Below, in pieces: positions 11,824 through 23,132 of a stretch of 64,000 nt of DNA (the stretch's first letter is position 1; the number at the start of each line of letters is the position of its first letter). The DNA lies in NCBI RefSeq assembly GCF_910594005.1, contig NC_057848.1:138952155-139016154 (forward strand). The letters run 5' to 3'. The notes under the pieces are model-generated. The model saw only the letters and a program-made list of their open reading frames with translations, did not search any database and was not told the DNA's origin. The DNA is from Cervus elaphus (taxonomy: Eukaryota; Chordata; Mammalia; Artiodactyla; Cervidae). Both the position numbers and the translations under genes were made by a program.

Positions 11824-12417
11824 TGATCGAGTGTTCTCAGTTGCCCACTGTATACTCTCTTGCTTTGCCTTGAGCAAACTCTAGTCAGCCTTCTGTCTTT
11901 TTGATAGGCCACTGAACTCTGCTTGTCCCCAAGCCCGAGCAAGCACCAAAAAGGTGGAATCTGTCTCCCTTCTGAGCTTCTCCTGGGAATTAACTGACCA
12001 CAGAGAAACCCTTTTTCCTATCAGTCCCTACTGGTCATTTCCCCTTCCTTGTCTAGCTTCTCTCCAAAGATTCTGGGTATCTTTGCTTGCTCCTCCTTTA
12101 GCCTGTAAAAGAAAAAGCTTGTTCTCTTTGATACTGAGTAGCTTGTAGATTTCTGAGAGGGAAGTATTCTCTGAATTGCAATAGTCCCCTGACAACTATT
12201 TTAACAATTCCTTTTCCTCCCTTGTAATAATCACTTTGAACAAAAGCCTCTCCTCCCTAAGTCCTGACATATTTTTCTTTTCACACAAGTTTTCCACAAG
12301 GATAGTTTAAGTGGCAAACTTCCCAAGAGAAGAAAAAAATTACTAAAACAAAATAGATGTTTGTCCTATTTAAAAAGAGTAACTGCAGTATAACAATATC
12401 TATTAAAAAGAACTTAC

Positions 12418-12525
12418 TTTCCAAGGTCACAATATATTTCTTTCATTATGGTTGGTTCTGGAAGGTCAGTAGTTATTTTCAGTAAATACCAAAACTCTAG
12501 ACCCGAATCAGGCTGAAAAACAATG
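12418..12525 (-). CDS. CFAP47: CFAP47 exon, closing strands of an Ig-like domain
   Basis: A 108-nt exon that completes a serine codon (S347), encodes residues 348-382 and ends after two bases of a lysine codon. The acceptor is CTCTCCACCAG behind a pyrimidine tract; the donor is GTAAGTTC. It reads IVFQPDSGLEFWYLLKI, then TTDLPEPTIMKEIYCDLGK. The V-F-Q-P and E-F-W-Y-L-L-K strands close one ASH module, and I-Y-C-D-L-G-K opens the next. The intron to the upstream exon is 1,540 bases and to the downstream exon 1,141 bases, so three exons cluster at 11.2-14.2 kb. Confidence 0.9.
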
Positions 12526-14065
12526 CTGGTGGAGAGAAAAATAAAAATCTTGTCAGCAGATCTAGTTTGTATGCAAAACAAATTTGGCAGAGAAAATAAA
12601 TTCCAAATAGGTGGTTCCAAATATAAAATTTGACAATCATTCTGTGACACATTCTACTCTTGTTTTAGATGTATTTTTTTTTTCATTTTCGGTGAGAAAA
12701 TAACTTCTTATTCAAGAAAAAGTATTATCATGAATATCTGTCTAATAAATGCCTGTTGAATCAATGAAAACTGCTTTAACACAGGTGATTCGATTATCTT
12801 ACAGTAGCTAGAACAAGTAGAGTCCTGTGTTTGAACTGTGATTAAATCAGATATAGTTGATTTTCACATGAAGACTATCAAGTGACATGCAGCTCTTGAA
12901 AGCTGCCTTTATCATCAGCATGTGCTCTCCTTTGGGGAGACAAAGAGCATATAACAGTCTAAAAATAAAACTGGGCTGGTATTCCAGCTCTGTCATCTTT
13001 TATCTGTACAGCCTTGAACAAGTCACCTAACTTGCTGAACTTCAATTTCACCATTTATAAAATGGGAACACTCATTCCTACCTCTTACGGTTACTCTGAG
13101 AATTTTAGGTGTGTATGTATGTAAAATATATGCTCTAGCGATGATAATAGAGAGAGCAGGCAGTAAGTATCAGACCAAAGTATGCCTTTTAACTGACAGT
13201 TTAGCTGACCAACTCCAAGATTCAGTCTGAGCTCATAAAGCCTCTATAGTCACACTGGGGAGGGGGGATGGGCCTACATTTCTAATGATAATCTAGCAAA
13301 ATAGTGTCTTCCATATACATTATGACTTTAATTTACATGCTTTACATTATAAAAATGCTCATCCTTTACAATTGTGCAAATATATTTATTTCTTCATCAT
13401 TCATTAAAATAAGAATTATTCTAACTCTTTTGAAAGAGTATATAAACTAGCAAAGAGCTAGTAATGGAATGCATTGTACACAACAATAGTAAGTTAAGTA
13501 CAATCTTTAAAACTGTAACAATTGGATGTTACTGTTGAAACAAAGAAATTTTACTATAAGCTGAGTTAATCATGAGTATAGAGGCTACGTTTGTGTGTGT
13601 GAAAACAGTGCAAAGAAAGTTTCTCATAATTATGCCATAAGAACACTTGCCATGGCACTGTTAATATGTGTGTGTATGTTTGTGATTTGCATTTAATTGA
13701 GAATATAAGATATAAATGAATTTTTATTAAGAATACTGAAAGTTTAACCGTTAATCCTTATGGAATCATGTTCATTTGGCTCAATTTTTACACCCAGAAA
13801 AATATGGTTAACAAAAAGTGAGGTGAAAGAGAGTATATAGGGGGCAGTTTAGGCATTATTAAACTTGATATTCCAATAAATAATATCCTTGCACTAAAGA
13901 AAACAATGGTCACTCTAAATTAGTATATTTTACCAATGAATGATATTAAACAAAATTAAAACTATGAGCAAGTGTAATCTGAATGATTATACTATGCAAA
14001 GAAATAATTTGAAAGGTTAATTTCAAGGGATAAACAATAAGTATAATGCCACATTCAAACCATAC
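12526..14065 (-). other. Intron, 1.5 kb
   Basis: It contains a MIR SINE at about 12965-13115. The rest is AT-rich sequence with no recognisable feature. Confidence 0.65.
12965..13115 (+). repeat. MIR SINE
   Basis: Contains the diverged MIR core: a CAGCTCTGTCA block, then CCTTGAACAAGTCACCTAAC and ATTTATAAAATGGGAACA. Confidence 0.8.
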
Positions 14066-14241
14066 CTTTCTTCTGTAAAGCCTGTACATGCTGGAGAATA
14101 CCGTACGATATAGTTGACAGAACCTCGTGGAAATAGTTCAAGTTCATCGAGTCCACTAAAGGCAGCACTTGAGAATAGCACATCGAAGTGAACAATTTTC
14201 TCTTTTGGATTAATGAGAGGTACTTCAATACAAACACTCTC
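14066..14241 (-). CDS. CFAP47: CFAP47 exon, Ig-like domain core
   Basis: A 176-nt exon beginning in phase 0 and ending after two bases of a codon, encoding residues 289-346. The acceptor is TAATTCTAG and the donor GTATGGTT. It reads ESVCIEVPLINPKEKIVHFD, then VLFSSAAFSGLDELELFP, then RGSVNYIVRYSPACTGFTEE. This is a nearly complete ASH pattern: a C-I-E-V-P-L-I-N-P strand and turn, a long V-H-F-D-V strand, then Y-I-V-R-Y-S-P followed by the T-G-F turn that precedes the last strand. The frame that carries it has no early methionine and so is hidden behind a meaningless frame in another phase. Together with the next two exons it forms a 393-nt block that is in frame at both ends. Confidence 0.9.
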
Positions 14242-14849
14242 CTAGAATTACAAAAGAAATATATAATTAGCTCTAAGCTTCAGCACAGAGTCTTTGTCCT
14301 ATGGAAAACCAAGAAATTTTTCTACATTAGGCCATTGTTTTATTTTTTTCTCCTTAGTCCACTAATGAATGTACCTCACTCTCTTTTAATCTCTTATGTA
14401 TTTTCTTTGCTTAGCCTTGGTAAATTGTAAAATTATTGTTTTCAAAAACAAATAGTCAAAGAGATACACCTAGCTAAATACTCAGGAAACTTCAAAATTA
14501 TATACATTTAAAATATATTTTTCATCAGTACAATTATTATTATGAGGTCTGTATGTCAATGTTTCCTCTAGCTGTGGTACCAGGCTTTAGCATGCGTAAG
14601 AATCATCTGTAGAAGTTGCTGAAATATGGATTACTGGCCCCCTTCCTCAAAGATCCTGATTCAGTAGATCTGGGATGGGGCTAAAAAAAGTCAAATTATG
14701 CTGATGACATGACTACCTTCCCATTTAGATCCCTTCCTCTGTCTAGTTTTTCTGGTTCTGGCTCCCAAGTGTGCCTGGAAGGCACACTTTACTTTCGAAG
14801 ACATTTCCTGATTCTCATTCTGATCCATTTTGGCTAATGACATATCTTT

Positions 14850-15130
14850 GTCTAAAAATTTTATTTAAGCGTAGTTGATTTACAATGCTGTGTTAATTTT
14901 TGCTATATGGCAAAGTGAGTCAGTTATACATATATTCTTCTTCATATTCTTTTCCATATAGTTTAACACAAGATATTGAATATAGTTCCCTGTGCTATAC
15001 AGTAGGACTTCGTTGTTTATCCATCCTATATATAATAGTTTGTACTTGCTAACCCCAGTTGCCAAGTCTCCCCTCCCCCCGACTTGGCAACCACAAGTCT
15101 GCTCTCTCTGTAGGGACTTTTATTTTATCC
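14850..15130 (-). mobile_element. L1 3' UTR fragment
   Basis: Reverse copy of the artiodactyl L1 end: TATAGTTCCCTGTGCTATAC and GTTTATCCATCCTATATATA are the usual landmarks. The same segment is seen in forward orientation near 43.6 kb. Confidence 0.7.
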
Positions 15131-16199
15131 CATTACAGCTGTGATCTCCACTACAGTAAAAGCCATTAATTGAAGCAAATGTGTCAAAGGTGATTAAACA
15201 CGCAGGGCATATCTCAAAGTTAACAAAAAGCCAATTGTCTATAATGATTTAACCTAATTAAATGGAGAATGTTGGACATTTTAGCCATAATTTAAAGCTC
15301 AATAATGGGTGTTCTTTGGGACATGGAGCTATTTTGAAATTTATCAAGTCACATTATAGGACCTGGTGGGGACAGGTGGTGATGGGGACAGAGTCATTCA
15401 CACAACATATCTTCAAGATAGACATTACTGCTTTGTCCATGGGACAGCATTTGCTTGATTACCTCTGTATAAATAAATGAGTGGATAAATATTATATTTT
15501 AGGGAATAGAAGTAGCATTTAGTGTGGTAAACATGATCTGTCGAGGAAAGATGGAAATCAAGGATATATATATGTTTATAATTACTAGATGAGAGTAGAT
15601 ATCATTTACTACAAATCAGACTTAATCATAAATGCAATGGAAAACGGTCATCTACAATAGTTACTGGAGATATTAGAATCATGGATTCCTAAAATAAATG
15701 GCCATTAAACTCCTACAGTAAAATATCCATGCTCATAATTATAAACAAGGAAGAAATAAAGTATAATATGCAAAAAACTCAACAATGGCATTATGTCAAA
15801 AATTTTACTATTTCCTAGGCAACCTGACATACTTGTAAGACTGTTACAAAACACAGCCTCCTAGAAAGTTCTGAGGGTCAAGCAAATCAACAACTAACCC
15901 AAAGTAATATGTCATGATAACAAATCCCAACCACCATATAACAGCCTAGACACTCTGCCAAGGTCTTTAGACAGAAAATTGAAATAAGGCATTTTGGACT
16001 AGATATTTGTCCTGGCCTATTAACTCAGATCTTTTTCAGAGAAAGTGTCACTGTAAGACAACGATACAGCTTCTTCAAAGAAGTGAAAATGCTAAGATCG
16101 AACTCCATTTCATATTACTATTGGCTCATAAACACATGCCATTGGGAAAAAAAAGTTTCACAAAACAGTCCCTGCTCTTACCACTTGTGACTTCTATGA

Positions 16200-16245
16200 T
16201 ATATTCTTTCCTATCCTACTTTATCCTATCCTATCCTAGTCATTT
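16200..16245. repeat. (TCCTA)n microsatellite
   Basis: Imperfect TATCCTATCCTATCC repeat next to a poly-A stretch. Confidence 0.75.
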
Positions 16246-16512
16246 CTTTTTTAAAAAAAATTAATAATGCTCATTTTAACCAAGTCACATTTCGAGACCT
16301 GTACATTGAAAAACTCCAGTCTAAAGAGGAAAAAATAGTACTGGGATGTGTGATTGCTTTATGTCTTATCACATGTAAACTATGAACACAAAATAAAGCA
16401 AAATCAGTTTAAATCTACTGTTGTCTCTCTGAATTGCAAGCCATATAACAGAAACTTTGTGTTAGAAATCTGTTATGACATTCTACATAGTTGGCCAAAC
16501 TTCTTAGGAAAT

Positions 16513-16820
16513 GTGAAATGAAAGTCGCTTAGTTGTGTCCAACTCTTTGCGATCCTATGGACTATCAGTCCATGGAATTCTCCAGGTCAGAATAATGGAA
16601 TGGGTAGCCTTTCACTTCTCCAGGGGATCTTCCCAACTCAGGGATCAAAGCCGGGTCTCCAGCATTATAGGCAGATTCTTTACCAGCTGAGCCACAATGG
16701 AAGCCCAAGAATATTGGAGTGGGTAGCCTATCCATTCTCCAGGGGATCTTCCCGACCCAGGAATTGAACTGGGGTCTCCTGCATTGCAGGCAGATTCTTT
16801 ACCAACTGAGCTATGGATGG
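16513..16820 (-). repeat. Dimeric Bov-tA SINE
   Basis: Reverse-complement equivalent of the dimer at 8071-8371, with the same junction (GGAAGCCCAAGAATA on the plus strand, 16696-16715). The first unit is again cut after the TATTCTT point. Confidence 0.88.
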
Positions 16821-17321
16821 CAGTTAAGTGGCACGTCTGTCACAGTTCTTCCTTGACACATTCACGGCAAGTATCACCACTTGACCATTTCACTCTTATC
16901 CAGTAGGTCTGGATACCCCTCAAAATCCTTCACAGAGGAGTCTTGTAGAAAGCAATCACCAATTGCTTAGAGCCACCAGCACTGAGTAGCACTGCAATCT
17001 CTGGAGAACCCCACAAGCAAACTCTTCGTTGTCTTGAAAACAGCAACAAACTCAATAGAAAAAGATAGGTCATTATAGTAAGAAAAAAAAAAAAAGACAA
17101 CAGAGTTTCCAAGTAATTGTTCTCTACTCCAAGTATGGTGAAATGTCAAATTTTAACAATACTATAAAAAATTTTTCCCTAATTTTCATTACAGTTTGAA
17201 TATTATTTTCTTCAAAGTTTAAACAGATAAAGAGGCACAAATGATACATTTCATACATGGTATCATATAAATAATTTCTATTAAATATCCATCTGCCAAA
17301 ATACTGTCAACATTAATCTGG

Positions 17322-18040
17322 AAGGTGAAAGAGGAGAGTGAAAAGGCTGGTTTAAAATTCAACACTCAAAAAACTAAGATCATGGCATGTGGTCCCATCA
17401 CTTCATGGCAAATAGATGAGAAAAAAGTGGAAATAGTGGCAAATTTTACTTTCTTGGGCTTCAAAATCACTGTGGATGGTGACTGCAGCCATGAAATTCA
17501 AAGACGCTTGCTCCTTAGAAGAAAAGTTATGATCAACCTAGACAGCATATTCAAAAGCAGAGACATCACTTTGCTGACAAAAGTCTGTCTAGTCAAAGCT
17601 ATGGTTTTTCCAGTAGTCATGTACAGATGTGAGAGTTGGACCATAAAGAAGGTTGAGCACTAAAGCCTTGAAGCTTTCAAATTGTGGTGCTGGAGAAGAC
17701 TCTTGAAAGTCCCCTGAACAGCAAGGAGATCAAACCAGTCAATCCTAAAGGAAAATAAACCTGAATATTCATTGGAAAGACTGATGCTGAAGATGAAGCT
17801 CTAATACTTTGGCCACCTGGTGTGAAGAGTCAACTCACTGGAAAGGACCCTGATGCTGGGACAGATTGAGGGCAGGAGGAGAAAGGGGTGACAGGAGATG
17901 AGATGGTTGGATGGAATCACTGACTCAGTGGACGTGGGTTTGAGCAGACTCTGGGAGATGGTGAAGGACAGGGAAGCCTGCCGTGCTGCAGTTGGGTCGC
18001 AAAGAGTCGGACCCGACTTAGTGACTGAACAACAACAAAT
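17322..18040 (+). mobile_element. BovB LINE 3' end, 5'-truncated
   Basis: Encodes in broken frames the BovB reverse-transcriptase C-terminus (GLKFNTQKTKIMACGPITSW) and ends with the GTCGCAAAGAGTCGGACCCG tail and an AACAACAACAAA run. More diverged than its relatives; no target-site repeat was found. Confidence 0.88.
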
Positions 18041-18297
18041 TTCCCAACGACATTTCTTAAGATGCTTCTAATCACAAATCATCCCTTTACCATTTCTGTC
18101 CAAGCTCCAGCCTCATAAGCCTCTTTCCTGTTCCTGGAGTGCCTGAGCTCCTCCTTGGTAGGCCCCTTTCCACCAAGCTCATTCTGTCCCAAGGGCTTAT
18201 ATATTTGTTAATCTCTCTACCTGGTTGCACTGCTTCAGTCTTCGTGCCATCCTCAATGAATCCCTGGGCTATTTTTGTTCGGAGAATTATCACTGTC

Positions 18298-18334
18298 TAA
18301 ATTCATCTTGTCCATCTAAATTCATCTTGTTCAT
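18298..18334. repeat. Short tandem duplication
   Basis: Two 18-base copies of TAAATTCATCTTGTYCAT lie side by side. Confidence 0.7.
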
Positions 18335-19254
18335 TTATTGTCATGGTATTGGGTTCACCTGATGAGCTAAACTTAGTGGAGTATAATCGGAAAACAGTTT
18401 CTCTTTCCCATTACTGCTCTCCAAACCAGGCGGGAGTTCCCTTTCCCGATCCTTGTTGTTATCTTAGGATGGTCCCCAATGCTGGAGAGTTTCATTGTTA
18501 GATATGTAAAGAAGTAGAAAATCAATCAACACTTACATCCCATATCCAATGAATATTTTTCCTGATTTCTCTACCTGGCACCTCGTCCCTACTCCTGGGG
18601 CTTTCTGGTGATTTTTCAGACTGCTTGTGAAGAAAAAGGTACACATGATGTGTTTTTTTCAATTGCCTGCTCTGACTTCCTCTCCTCCTGTAATCACTGC
18701 GCTAATAGGACTCCATCAGGTCACAGCATATAGATGGGATGAGAGGTAAAAGAACAAATTAACTGATGCTGGTTGTGCTTCTCCAGTTGACTTTCCAGGT
18801 CCCTTTCTTTCACTCTTTCTGACATCACCGCCATGTAGGCTCTTCTGGGTTCTTCTCACTCTAGCAGAAAATACCTTGACTCTTTTAAAACAGCCCAAGC
18901 CCAGTCTCCTTCCACAGAGGAAAATCCATTTAGACCCAAAGGCCTTACCACATATCAGTGGAAATGTAGCTGCTTTCACTCTAGCCATTTTCCCTTTAAA
19001 TATGGTCCAATCTGTGGAAAAGAACTCACCAAAATCCAATGGCCATTAAACTGTCAGTTTCCACTCCTTAAAGAAAACACTCCCACTCCCTTTGTGTTCT
19101 GGCCATGGCATACAAAGTCTAGAATGTGGGCTATAGGCTAAATATTTGTCATCTACTCAGACAAGGCAGAAATATAATTTCTCCAGCAAAATTCTGTGCT
19201 GGAGAGTATAAAGTGTAAAGTAAAAAGTGCTGTGCTTCATAGTATAAAGATATC

Positions 19255-19600
19255 ATTGGGAGTGGCTGTCCAACCAGAGGTTGCATTTCCTAGATCCTCT
19301 TGTACCCAGGCATAGCCGTATGGCTAGTTCACTCCAATGGTATGTGAGTGAAAGTGATGCATGTGACTTCGATGTCACTAGTGGAAATTCCCTCCTCTCT
19401 TTTCTCTTTCTCCACCTATATACAGAAATCTTTGAGCCTCTAAAGGATGATCGACTTGCCATACGGGGGGAACCTGACTCTGACTCTTGGGATCTCAACA
19501 TGGAGGATGCTAGACACTGACCAGGAGCAAAGGCACCAGACTGTTAAAATTATTAAAAACTTTGATCATGTTAAACCACTGAAATTATGGAATTTGTTAT
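19255..19600 (+). repeat. Old LTR-like repeat fragment
   Basis: The end of this stretch (TTAAACCACTGAAATTATGG then AATTTGTTAT) resembles the 3' end of an old MaLR or ERVL LTR. Frames within it do not look like a gene. Family uncertain. Confidence 0.35.
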
Positions 19601-19664
19601 ATCAGCTAGAGATGCCCTCATATACATACATTTAGTGAGTCTTTAATAAATGGCATAGCAAAAT
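19601..19664 (+). repeat. Inverted repeat, left arm (64 bp)
   Basis: Its reverse complement is identical over all 64 bases to 20980-21043. It starts ATCAGCTAGAGATGCCCTCA and ends with ATGGCATAGCAAAAT. Confidence 0.95.
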
Positions 19665-19849
19665 CTTTTACAGCATGGAAAAGTATCTATAGTTTTCAGG
19701 TTTGTATTTCACTTGAAAATCTAAGTCAACAGAAAAACTTCACATAGAATATCCCATTTCAATTCTATTTTGTTTCCTATCTAACTCCACTAAAATGTTA
19801 GTGCCATGTAAACAGGGACTTTGTTTGTATTGTTCATCACTTTTCCTAG

Positions 19850-20222
19850 GATCACAGAAAAAGAGATAAGATTTGTGTTTACCAGAGTCAGAAAGTAGTG
19901 GGAAGGGAAACTGGATGGAGGTGGTCAAAAGGTTCAAACTTCCAGTTATAAGACAAATAAGCATTAGGGTTGTAATGTACTATCTGACAAAGATAATTAA
20001 CACTACTGTATGTTATATATAAAAACCATTAAAGAGAGTACATCCTAAGAGTTCTCAGCACAAGGGAAAAAAAGCTTTCTTTTTTTTATAGCTAAATAAG
20101 ATGATGGATGTTCACTAAATTTTCATGATGCATGTAAGTCAAACCAATATGTGTTAACACTACACCTTAAATGTATCAGTGCTGTGTGTCAATTATATCT
20201 CAGTAAAACTGGAAGAAAAAAG
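19850..20222 (+). mobile_element. L1 3' end fragment
   Basis: Shares with 25200-25590 the ordered landmarks GGTGGTCAAAAGG, AGTTATAAGACAAATAAG, GAGAGTACATCCTAAGAG and the GTCAATTATATCTCAGTAAA end, followed by an A-rich tail. Confidence 0.7.
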
Positions 20223-20434
20223 ATTCAAAGAGAAAGAAATCCTATTTATTTACTTTATACAAAAGAGAATGGACTACTAACAACCAATTTTTGTTTACTG
20301 AAAATATAACCTGATTTTTGGAACTTGCTATAAGAAGTAACTAAATTTATGTGCCTTAAGGCTGTAAATATTTCTTACAAAAACCCTATTTAAAGAAATT
20401 CTAACCATTCACTCATCTCTAGGGAAGGTGTTAC

Positions 20435-20568
20435 AGAGAAGGAAATGGCAACCCACTCCAATGTTCTTGCCTAGAGAATCCCATGGATGGCGGAGCCTGG
20501 TGGGCTGCCGTCTATGGGGTCGCACAGAGTCGGACACGACTGAAGCGACTTAGCAGCAGCAGCAGGGA
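20435..20568 (+). repeat. Bov-A2 SINE, single unit
   Basis: From GAGAAGGAAATGGCAACCCA to GAAGCGACTTAGCAGCAGCA. The second monomer is missing. Confidence 0.88.
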
Positions 20569-20979
20569 AGGTGTTAAGATTGGGTGGAATGTAACAAAAA
20601 GATGAAATGCAGATGGAAAATCGGAGGCAGCTGAGTGTCTTGAGAGCTTCATTGCCACAACTGATGAGCTACTTTTCCATGCTGTAAGAAAGTCTTTTTT
20701 TGTAAGATATGTGAATGAAGTGTTGGTGTCTTCGCCAAGAGGTGGCACCTTAAGGGTTCTGAGGAAATAAATGTATAGACCCTTATGTACAGACCTGTGT
20801 ATAAACAACTTTTGTACATACATATAGGGATAGCTTTTTTGAAATTACACAGCTGTACATACAAGTAGCTGGTATTAGTTAGGCCTGTGTCAACATTTTG
20901 GATTTTTTTTTTCACTTGTACAATTGGGGCTTTTTCTTTTGGTTGATTAAAGTTGCATATGCTAAGTGTGAAAAAAAAT

Positions 20980-21043
20980 ATTTTGCTATGCCATTTATTA
21001 AAGACTCACTAAATGTATGTATATGAGGGCATCTCTAGCTGAT
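20980..21043 (-). repeat. Inverted repeat, right arm (64 bp)
   Basis: Exact reverse complement of 19601-19664, 1,315 bases away. The 6-bp word CTAAGT lies on each side of this arm (20962-20967 and 21044-21049). Confidence 0.95.
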
Positions 21044-21278
21044 CTAAGTAAAGTATTTCTCAAAAGTTTAGCAAAAACAGCAAATGCAGTAAAAAATGTT
21101 AGGAAACTCTATAGGCATGGACAGTCATTTTAGTATACTTTGAAAGTATTCAGCAAGGATGTTCTTCAAGAAGTTCACAAAGGTTTGTTTGATGGGATTA
21201 TTTAAAAGAACTCATATGGTCTCTGCTGACTAAATCTTCATGTTCAAAAGTTATATAGCTAGCAAGTTTTTACCTTAG

Positions 21279-21495
21279 GGGCTTTCTTGGTGGCTCAGAG
21301 GTAAAGAATGTGCCTGTAAGTGCAGGAGATGCGGGTTCAATCCCTGGGTAGGGAAGATCCCCTGGTGAAGGAAATGGCAACCCACTGCAGTATTCTTGCC
21401 TGGTAAATCCCACGGACAGAGGAGCCTGGCAGGCTACAGTCCACGGGGTCACAATAGAGTCGGACACAACTTAGTGACTAAACAACAACAACAAA
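21279..21495 (+). repeat. Bov-tA SINE
   Basis: Complete forward copy, from GGGGCTTTCTTGGTGGCTCA to the tail and an AACAACAACAA end. Confidence 0.9.
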
Positions 21496-22124
21496 TTATT
21501 AGAAAGGAAAGAAAACTTAGTAACTTGGCCACATCACTGTCATTGATAGCCTATTTGGGTAGAGTTACTTGAAAAGGACTCCCCTTCCTTCCTTCACCAA
21601 CTTCAGCTGAAATTGAACATTTAATTAGGACAGCACATCTACCTATAGGGGCAAAGAGAACACTCTAGCACATCAAATACTTTTCCCCAAAGCTTTTGCA
21701 AGTGATACTTGAGTGCATTTCAATAGTCTAACTATCTGTTTTCTATGCCTCCATGGAGATTTACCCAGAGATCAGGTGAACAAATAACTGATTTATAGAC
21801 CAAGTATTTTAGGTATTTTCTTATTTTCTATGTTGGAGCAAAAGTTGAAGATCCTAAATAATTATTTTATAAAGAAATTCATCTGTATATTTAAAATAAC
21901 CATTGTTTATCAAAAGCTTAAATACTTGATTTAAAGAAATCTTTTCTATAAGCATGTAAGTTGCATCTTAATGGATTTAAAATAAAATTGATATTATTTG
22001 AATAATTTATCCCAATATGCTCATTTAACATGACTATTTTTTAGGAATAGCAATTTAGGTGTACAACAAAAGCTCCAATTGTTTACAAAAAGGAAGAATC
22101 TATGAGCAGTTAATGGGCTCTTAC

Positions 22125-22222
22125 CATAGCAACACATTTCATGTCAATAATCTTTAAGGGTGGTCCAGGAGCACTATGGATCTCAAGATAATACCAGATT
22201 CGCAAATTGTTAATAGCATTAT
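22125..22222 (-). CDS. CFAP47: CFAP47 exon, start of next Ig-like domain
   Basis: A 98-nt exon completing an aspartate codon (D256) and encoding residues 257-288, ending in phase 0. The acceptor is very strong, a long pyrimidine run ending in TTTTTTTCAG; the donor is GTAAGAGC. The sequence NAINNLRIWYYLEIHSAPGP is followed by PLKIIDMKCVAM. The I-W-Y-Y-L-E-I strand with a proline-rich turn and the I-I-D-M-K-C strand fit the opening of another ASH module. It follows the acidic linker exon and leads straight into ESVCIEVPL in the next exon. Its shadow frames in other phases show nothing conserved. It is small and would be missed without splice-site reading. Confidence 0.87.
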
Positions 22223-22771
22223 CTGAAAAAAAGAAAAAAACATGGCACATTTTAATATGTGCATTTTAGAACACCATATTTTACATATTTTTTGAGAAAC
22301 ATAAATAGATACCATTTTCAAATTCTTTCTGACGGACTCACTTGTCAAGAGCTGAGGGGAAGGTGAAAAGTCGATTTCAACACAGTTTGTGAGCAGTAAG
22401 AGAAGCCCCAGGCTGCATGGCCATGAGAATGGGCTATGAAAGCTTCCTGCCTCATGTGTGCTCCCATAAACTCACTGAGTTCTTCACAAAAATAAGAATG
22501 TTTTACTTTTAAGGATTAATATTCCAAAAGAAATAACTAACCCTTTGCCCCCTAATTCCCAAAGCATTCACATAATATACATAGACATATCTAAATATGG
22601 TATTATAATATACAAAGGTACACTTCTAGTACCATGAAAATCTAGCCTAAGGGGAAAAAATGAGGAAGATTTCATGAAACGTCTGGTTTCTTGGGAGTGT
22701 TAAACAGGATCCTAGCAATTTAGCTCAAAGAAAGCTGAAATGGGGTATGGATGGTTTAAAAAAAATAACAA

Positions 22772-22850
22772 AAGAGAGGAGGAGGAAGAGAAGGGGGAAA
22801 TGAAAGGGGAGGGGAAGTGGAGGGGGGAGGGGAAAAGGAAAAAGAAGAAC
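22772..22850 (+). repeat. Polypurine tract with G-quadruplex pattern
   Basis: About 80 bases of nearly pure A and G, with four or more runs of at least four G between about 22800 and 22832. Gene transcription uses the plus strand as template, so the G runs are on the template strand. Confidence 0.8.
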
Positions 22851-22974
22851 TCTAGAAGAAATAACAGGCCCAAGGTGGAGCCACTTGCCTCCGGGAGAGT
22901 AAACTAAGACTTAATTGCAGTTTCAACCTCTCCCAGTAACGGACTTTTCACAAATTTTTGGTCAGCACTAGTGA

Positions 22975-23132
22975 GCCAGCCAGGCTCCTCTGTCCATGGG
23001 ATTCTCCAGGCAAGAACACTGGAGTGGGTTGCCATGCCCTCCTCCAGGGGATCTTCCCAACCCAGGGATCAAACCCAGGTCTCCCACACTGCAGGTGGAT
23101 TCTTAACCATCTGAGCTACCAGGGAAGCCCAC
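22975..23132 (-). repeat. Bov-tA SINE, tail-truncated
   Basis: Reverse copy starting at the AGCCAGGCTCCTCTGTCCAT block and complete through the tRNA-like head ending GGGAAGCCCA. Confidence 0.85.

Larger units (their letters stand above)
11277..12417 (-). other. Intron, 1.1 kb
   Basis: It contains a short old-repeat fragment at about 11345-11425 and a small array of three near-identical 14-bp units at 11772-11823. No other exon or recognisable repeat is seen in the pyrimidine-rich remainder. Confidence 0.6.
14242..22124 (-). other. Intron, 7.9 kb
   Basis: It holds an L1 3' UTR fragment (14850-15130), a minus-strand SINE dimer (about 16513-16820), a BovB 3' end (17322-18040), an old LTR-like stretch (about 19255-19600), the two arms of a perfect inverted repeat (19601-19664 and 20980-21043), an L1 3' end (19850-20222), a truncated Bov-A2 and a Bov-tA. 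No features were recognised at 15140-16500, 18045-19250 or 21500-22120. Confidence 0.65.

Noticed and set aside
18080..19040. Possible minus-strand gene from two open frames near 18.1 and 18.7 kb
   Set aside because: No Ig-like pattern, splice logic or recognisable domain, and the neighbouring CFAP47 exons join exactly without it.
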